Shown here: piece by piece, positions 13,057 through 16,280 of the stretch
How the letters are laid out: every line of letters starts with the position of its first letter
How positions within the stretch are numbered: position 1 is the first letter of the stretch
DNA from: CANHEE01 sp043777755
GTDB lineage: Bacteria; Bacteroidota; Bacteroidia; Chitinophagales; Saprospiraceae
Assembly (NCBI GenBank): GCA_043777755.1
Contig: JAYWHK010000335.1
Location: 1 to 16,280 of the forward strand
DNA length: 16,280 bases
Reading direction: 5' to 3'
Notes under the pieces: model-generated
Databases searched by the model: none
What the model saw: the letters and a program-made list of their open reading frames with translations, nothing else
What the model was told of the DNA's origin: nothing
Translations under genes and position numbers: made by a program

Positions 13057-13130
13057 CTTTTTCCGTAGCGTCTTTTTCCGTAGCGTCGGCATTAATGCCG
13101 ACGCTACGGAAGCCGACGCTACGGAAAAAG
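13057..13130. terminator. 74-bp near-perfect inverted repeat between convergent genes
   Basis: The core 13076-13111 is a perfect 36-bp palindrome centred on ATTAAT. Outside it, CTTTTTCCGTAGCGTC (13057-13072) pairs perfectly with GACGCTACGGAAAAAG (13115-13130), leaving only a 3-base internal mismatch (13073-13075 versus 13112-13114). The unit TTTTTCCGTAGCGTC is thus present as two direct copies on the left (13058-13072, 13073-13087), mirrored by two on the right. It begins 9 bases after the ccmC stop and ends 7 bases before the GH3 stop codon, and T-runs flank it, so it can serve as a bidirectional terminator. Confidence 0.85.
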
Positions 13131-13137
13131 AATTTTT

Positions 13138-14658
13138 CTACCGCAAATTACTAAACTTCAAAATATCATCTACATAATCTCGGTGATTGGCGAGGCGAGG
13201 CACTTTATTTTGTCCGCCGACTTTGCCTTTTGATTTGAGCCAATTGTAAAAAGTACCTTTCGGAACGATGCGTAAAAGTAAGCGATCTAATGCAAGATTG
13301 TGGTAGCGTTTGGCTTCGTAGTCAGAATTGACCTTTTGCAGATTCTCGTCTAAGGTACGATTAAACAATTCTATGTCGTGCGGAGGTCTATCAAATTCAA
13401 CAATCCATTCGTGGCGACCTTTTCCATTTTCATTAAAATAAACAGGAGCAACAGTATATTCAGACACTGCTGCTTGCATAGAAAAACAAGTTTGTGCAAT
13501 TGCCTTATCTGTATTGGCTACCATGACTTCTTCGCCAAAAGCATTGACAAATTGCTTGGTTCTGCCTGTAACTTTCACTTTATAAGGAGCAACCGACGTA
13601 AAACAAACTGTATCACCTGGCAAATAACGCCATAAACCAGAATTGGTCGTAATGACCATGGCATAATTTACGCCTTTTTCGACTTCCCAAAGCGGTATTG
13701 CTTGCGGTTCTTCTTTTTCCCATTCTGACATTGGCAAAAATTCATAGTAAATACCATTGTCTAACAAAAGCAACATGTCGTTTTCAGAATGGTCATTTTG
13801 AATGGCAAAAAAACCTTCGGAAGCGTTGTATATTTCTTGATAAATGAATTTTTCACTTGGAATAAATTGCTCGAATTGCGCACGATAAGGCTCAAAACTC
13901 ACGCCGCCATGCAAGTAGGCTTCGAGTTGAGGCCAAACTTCCAAAATATTATCTTTCCCTGTAATTTCTAATACTTTTCGCATTAAAACGACTGTCCAAG
14001 TAGGAACACCACCCAACATTACCAAGTTTTCTTTTGGTAAAAGGTGCGCCATTCGCTCCAATTTTTCTTCAAAATTAGTCAAAGTTAGCGTTTCAAAATC
14101 AGGCGTCATAAAAGGTCGTCCAACATAAGGAAAATGATGCATCATTATTGCCGAAACATCGCCAATACGGGACTTCGGAAAGGGTTCAAAAGGCGTTACA
14201 CTTCCGCCCATAAGTACTGATTTTTCGCTAAAACACTTAGAATTTGGGTTGTTATGGTACATAAAACTCATAGCGTCCCAAGTGCTTTTGATGTGGCATT
14301 GCTTTAAGTTTTGTGACGTAACAGGTATGAATTTGCTCTTATCATTGGTCGTGCCAGATGATTTTGCAAACCAACGGACATAGCCATTCCAAAGGACATC
14401 TTTTTCGCCCAACATCATTCTATCAATGAATGGTTTGAAGTATTCGTAATCCCGAATCGGCAAACGATTGGCAAAATCTTGGTAGGTTTTTATACTTTTA
14501 AAATCAAATTTTTGACCGATTTCAGTGTATTGATTGGTACTAATAAACTGCTTTAACCATTGCTCTTGGACATGATGGGGCTCTTGCATATAGCGTTCTA
14601 TATGCTTGTAATGCTGCGACAAATACCATTTGAATCCTTTGTTTATTAGTGCTTTCAT
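13138..14658 (-). CDS. GH3 family acyl-adenylate-forming protein
   Basis: The 506-residue protein has the three ATP/AMP-binding motifs of GH3 enzymes, which belong to the ANL-like adenylating superfamily. Motif I is S100-S-G-T-T-N-D-K in WFAKSSGTTNDKSKFIP. Motif II is YNASEG at 277-282. Motif III is YLPGDTV at 345-351. The hinge-type segment TGRTKQFVNAFGEE (364-377) precedes the C-terminal domain, whose end KGKVGGQNKVPRL is typical of bacterial members. In plants these enzymes join amino acids to auxin or jasmonate; bacterial homologues are common in Bacteroidota but their substrate is generally unknown. The length is full and the key motifs are intact, so an active acyl-amide synthetase is expected. 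The ATG at 14656-14658 has an AT-rich leader. It is a single gene, convergent with ccmC. Confidence 0.93.
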   Translation of the reverse strand: MKALINKGFKWYLSQHYKHIERYMQEPHHVQEQWLKQFISTNQYTEIGQKFDFKSIKTYQDFANRLPIRDYEYFKPFIDRMMLGEKDVLWNGYVRWFAKSSGTTNDKSKFIPVTSQNLKQCHIKSTWDAMSFMYHNNPNSKCFSEKSVLMGGSVTPFEPFPKSRIGDVSAIMMHHFPYVGRPFMTPDFETLTLTNFEEKLERMAHLLPKENLVMLGGVPTWTVVLMRKVLEITGKDNILEVWPQLEAYLHGGVSFEPYRAQFEQFIPSEKFIYQEIYNASEGFFAIQNDHSENDMLLLLDNGIYYEFLPMSEWEKEEPQAIPLWEVEKGVNYAMVITTNSGLWRYLPGDTVCFTSVAPYKVKVTGRTKQFVNAFGEEVMVANTDKAIAQTCFSMQAAVSEYTVAPVYFNENGKGRHEWIVEFDRPPHDIELFNRTLDENLQKVNSDYEAKRYHNLALDRLLLRIVPKGTFYNWLKSKGKVGGQNKVPRLANHRDYVDDILKFSNLR

Positions 14659-14882
14659 TTTACTCTTTTCAAATAAAATACTAAATTAGAACTTTTTAAT
14701 AGAATGAACAAATATTTTACTAAAAAAATGAAAAATTAATATATACTCGATATTCCAGTTTTCTAAAAACAGAACATTTTTAAAAAATTTAAAAAATAAT
14801 ATTTTAATTTATAATAAAATATCAATTTTTTATTTTTATAAAAATTATAAAAAAATTATAAAATTTTAGTGTCAAAAAAAAT
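14659..14882. other. Extremely AT-rich intergenic spacer
   Basis: This stretch between the GH3 start and the decayed response regulator is almost entirely A and T from about 14741 to 14880, with long runs of A and T. No open frame of note, clear hairpin or exact promoter box was seen. It occupies the place where the 5' half of the response regulator gene should be, and presumably also holds the GH3 promoter (TTTATTTG, one mismatch to consensus, near the GH3 start). Confidence 0.6.
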
Positions 14883-15317
14883 TATGCCTAAAATTTCAAA
14901 AACTGGAACATTGAGTATTTACAAAAACCTATTTCGATGGAGCGTTTTGCAAAAGCCGTAGCCAAGGCAATTGTGTATGCGCATAAAAAGAAATTGGAAG
15001 CCACTCAATTTTTGACTGTAAAAATTGATGGTTTTAAGCAAAAAATAAACCAAGAAGAAATTATTTACTGCCAATCTATGGGCAATTTCACTCGTTTTTT
15101 TCTAAAAAACACCTCCAAACCAGTCATCGTGAACCAATCAATTGCCCATCAATTGACGCAACTAAATCCTGAATTATTCATACAAATCCACCGCACTTGT
15201 ATCGTCAATAAATCGTTTATAGCTCGTAAAAAAGAAAATTTACTCCTCCTAATCAATGAAGTAGAACTTCCCATCGGCAGAAAATTCATGCCTAAAATCC
15301 ATTCTGTTATCATTTAG
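14883..15317 (+). pseudogene. Truncated LytTR response regulator
   Basis: From 14937 an open frame of 126 residues encodes a LytTR DNA-binding domain (about residues 25-120): FLTVKIDGFKQKI, EEIIYCQSMGNFTRFFL and FIQIHRTCIVNKSFI. Reading the same frame upstream gives YA-stop-NFKNWNIEYLQKPISMERFAKAVAKAI. EYLQKPIS followed by MERF is the end of a receiver domain, including the conserved Lys-Pro (codons 14925-14930), and the preceding YA plus stop fits YAL with TTA or a similar codon changed to TAA (14889-14891). The phosphoacceptor aspartate and all of the receiver upstream are missing. It is therefore a 5'-deleted regulator gene. The remaining DNA-binding domain could still be translated from ATG 14937, so a short constitutive binder cannot be excluded. 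No histidine kinase is adjacent. Confidence 0.75.
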
Positions 15318-15359
15318 TAAGTACATTGTGTATTAAATAATCGAAAGTTTGCAACTACG

Positions 15360-15516
15360 GACTGACCTTAGCTCAATTCCGATTTTTGGTTCTGAAAATA
15401 GCGTGCCGTAGGCAAAAAAATGCTTTTGGGCTGTTGTTTGAGCGTAGCGAGTTTCAGAACAAAAGCATTTTTTTAGCTGTTTTTAGAGCCAAAAATCGTG
15501 GAATTGAGGTACAGTC
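15360..15516. repeat. Long inverted-repeat element, MITE- or REP-like
   Basis: Left arm 15360-15428 and right arm 15460-15516 are imperfect reverse complements. Shared blocks are GACTG, TCAATTCC, GATTTTTGG, TCTnAAAA and AAAAAAATGCTTTTG. The loop 15429-15459 contains GAGCGTAGCGAG. The left arm has a short extra segment (about 15402-15412) not present on the right. The arms and loop resemble dispersed intergenic elements I associate with Bacteroidota, but copy number cannot be tested within this window. No coding potential is visible. Confidence 0.75.
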
Positions 15517-15528
15517 TTGAATTTTTTG

Positions 15529-15558
15529 GTTACTTTTTTTTTCAAGAAAAAAAGTGAC
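15529..15558. repeat. Hairpin with T-run/A-run arms
   Basis: GTTACTTTTTTT (from 15529) pairs with AAAAAAAGTGAC (to 15558), allowing one G-U pair. It directly follows the large inverted repeat and probably belongs to the same element. The A/T arms could act as a terminator on either strand. Confidence 0.65.
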
Positions 15559-15596
15559 GACATAACAGTAAAATCTACCCCAACTACTTACGTAAA

Positions 15597-15636
15597 AATG
15601 TTGTTGGTCACTTTTTAATGTTGTTGGTCACTTTTT
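15597..15636. repeat. 20-bp perfect tandem duplication
   Basis: AATGTTGTTGGTCACTTTTT occurs twice without a gap, at 15597-15616 and 15617-15636. The GTCACTTTTT within each copy is complementary to AAAAAAAGTGAC at 15547-15558, so the copies could compete with the 15529-15558 hairpin for pairing. Confidence 0.85.
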
Positions 15637-15660
15637 TCAAAGTTAGTCTAAATCTCGTAA

Positions 15661-15668
15661 TATATTTG
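15661..15668 (+). promoter_or_regulatory. Putative -7 box for the YCII gene
   Basis: TATATTTG matches TAnnTTTG exactly. No good TTG is found 19-21 bases upstream. If used, transcription starts near 15675 and leaves an untranslated leader of roughly 125 bases before the ATG at 15799, in which I see no known riboswitch. Confidence 0.4.
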
Positions 15669-15798
15669 CAGGAGTAAACTAAAAAGTACTGTGAAAATTT
15701 AAGAATTTTAACCAGCAATGAAATAAAAACCATTAAAAGTTAAGAACTGAATTTTTTTAGTACAATTCATTAATTAATAACTAAAAACATTAGTAAAC

Positions 15799-16146
15799 AT
15801 GACAACTAAAACAGAATTCATGCTATTGTTCCGCTTTGAGCCGAACATGAACTACCAACCATCAGAAGCCGAATTGAATGAAATGCAGCAAGATTGGGGC
15901 GCATTTTTTGGCAGTATTGCAGCACAAGGAAAATTTGTAAGTACCCATCAACTTGGTTTCGAAGGAACTCAAATTTTTGCCGACCAAACTACCATTGAAG
16001 GAATTCACATCGCCAACAATCAAACACTTGGTGGCAATGTTGTTATTCAAGCAGATTCGATGCAAGAGGCAATAGAAATAGGAAGAAATTGTCCTATTTT
16101 CAAAATGGGCGGCTCAGTGGAAATCCGATCAATCCAACCTATGTAA
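15799..16146 (+). CDS. YCII-related domain protein
   Basis: The 115-residue soluble protein has the ferredoxin-like fold signature of the YCII/DGPF group. EFMLLFRFEP opens it, QxDWGAFFGSIAAQGKFV is the first helix region, and the end reads VVIQADSMQEAIEIGRNCPIFKMGGSVEIRSI, with the CPIF-x-x-GG-x-x-EIR pattern common to the family. Members are related to muconolactone-isomerase-like enzymes, but most have no known reaction. The start ATG at 15799 directly gives the family N-terminus. The next gene begins 28 bases downstream, so the two are likely co-transcribed. YCII genes are often next to ECF sigma factors or SRPBCC proteins; no sigma factor is visible here. Confidence 0.88.
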   Translation: MTTKTEFMLLFRFEPNMNYQPSEAELNEMQQDWGAFFGSIAAQGKFVSTHQLGFEGTQIFADQTTIEGIHIANNQTLGGNVVIQADSMQEAIEIGRNCPIFKMGGSVEIRSIQPM

Positions 16147-16174
16147 ATCAAAAAGTATTTTAAAACCAATTAAA

Positions 16175-16280
16175 ATGACAACAAAAATGATATTATCCAT
16201 CGTTGCAATCGCAATTGCATTATTTTTAGCCATAGGCTTCTACAATGCAAGCAAGCTAACACACATCAATATCGTAAAAT
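16175..16280 (+). CDS. N-terminus of a membrane-anchored or secreted protein, cut by window end
   Basis: An open frame starts with ATG at 16175 and runs off the window after 35 codons. MTTKMILSIVAIAIALFLAI is a short charged start followed by a hydrophobic helix, i.e. a signal anchor or uncleaved signal. The following GFYNASKLTHINIVK is compatible with the start of an SRPBCC (polyketide-cyclase-like) protein, which often has such an anchor and often neighbours YCII genes. That assignment is only a guess from context. It lies 28 bases after the YCII gene in the same direction. Confidence 0.65.
   Translation, partial: MTTKMILSIVAIAIALFLAIGFYNASKLTHINIVK

Noticed and set aside
1..16280. CRISPR arrays, tRNA or rRNA genes, transposases and integrases
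   Set aside because: No regularly spaced direct repeats with unique spacers, no tRNA-like cloverleaf and no recombinase motif was recognised on either strand; the repeats present are palindromic or short tandem.

Overview
The window is AT-rich DNA from a member of the Bacteroidota, most likely a Cytophagales-like or related environmental lineage. Several independent signs agree: a secreted repeat protein with a type IX secretion (T9SS) C-terminal sorting domain, a three-subunit sdhCAB-type succinate dehydrogenase with a b558-type cytochrome subunit, a CcmC with a periplasmic insertion, a bacterial GH3-family protein, LytTR regulator remains, and promoter-like TAnnTTTG boxes typical of the phylum ahead of several genes. 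The genus cannot be named from the sequence alone.

Left part (1-5150, mostly minus strand). A possible gene end (1-60, plus) converges on a small four-helix membrane protein (145-528, minus), with a strong hairpin between them. Upstream of that lie three stacked hairpins and then the succinate dehydrogenase genes, read right to left: sdhC (4388-5071), sdhA (2325-4301) and sdhB (666-1424). The usual contiguous sdhCAB order is interrupted. Between sdhA and sdhB sit a small nucleotidyltransferase-fold protein with a GSF...DxD motif (1853-2332), whose start overlaps the sdhA stop by 8 bases, and a 70-residue partner (1603-1815). The pair is much more AT-rich than sdhA, and sdhB appears to have its own promoter. 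This guest gene pair is the most interesting feature of the window.

Middle (5255-13047). Minus-strand genes encode a 1225-residue secreted T9SS protein with ten Ig/PKD-like repeats, each with a conserved cysteine pair; a CPBP-family membrane protease; and an N-acetylmuramoyl-L-alanine amidase lipoprotein. Divergent from the amidase are ccmB and ccmC (plus), the membrane components of the haem-handling branch of cytochrome c maturation. No ccmA, ccmD, ccmE or ccmF is present in the window.

Right part (13048-16280). A 74-bp near-perfect inverted repeat separates the convergent ccmC and GH3 genes. Past a very AT-rich spacer lies a decayed LytTR response regulator whose receiver domain is mostly gone. 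Next come a large dispersed-type inverted-repeat element, a YCII-domain protein, and the start of a membrane-anchored or secreted protein cut by the window end.

Intergenic DNA is unusually rich in structure: at least six separate inverted-repeat elements and two short-period tandem repeat zones. No tRNA, rRNA, CRISPR array, transposase or integrase was seen.
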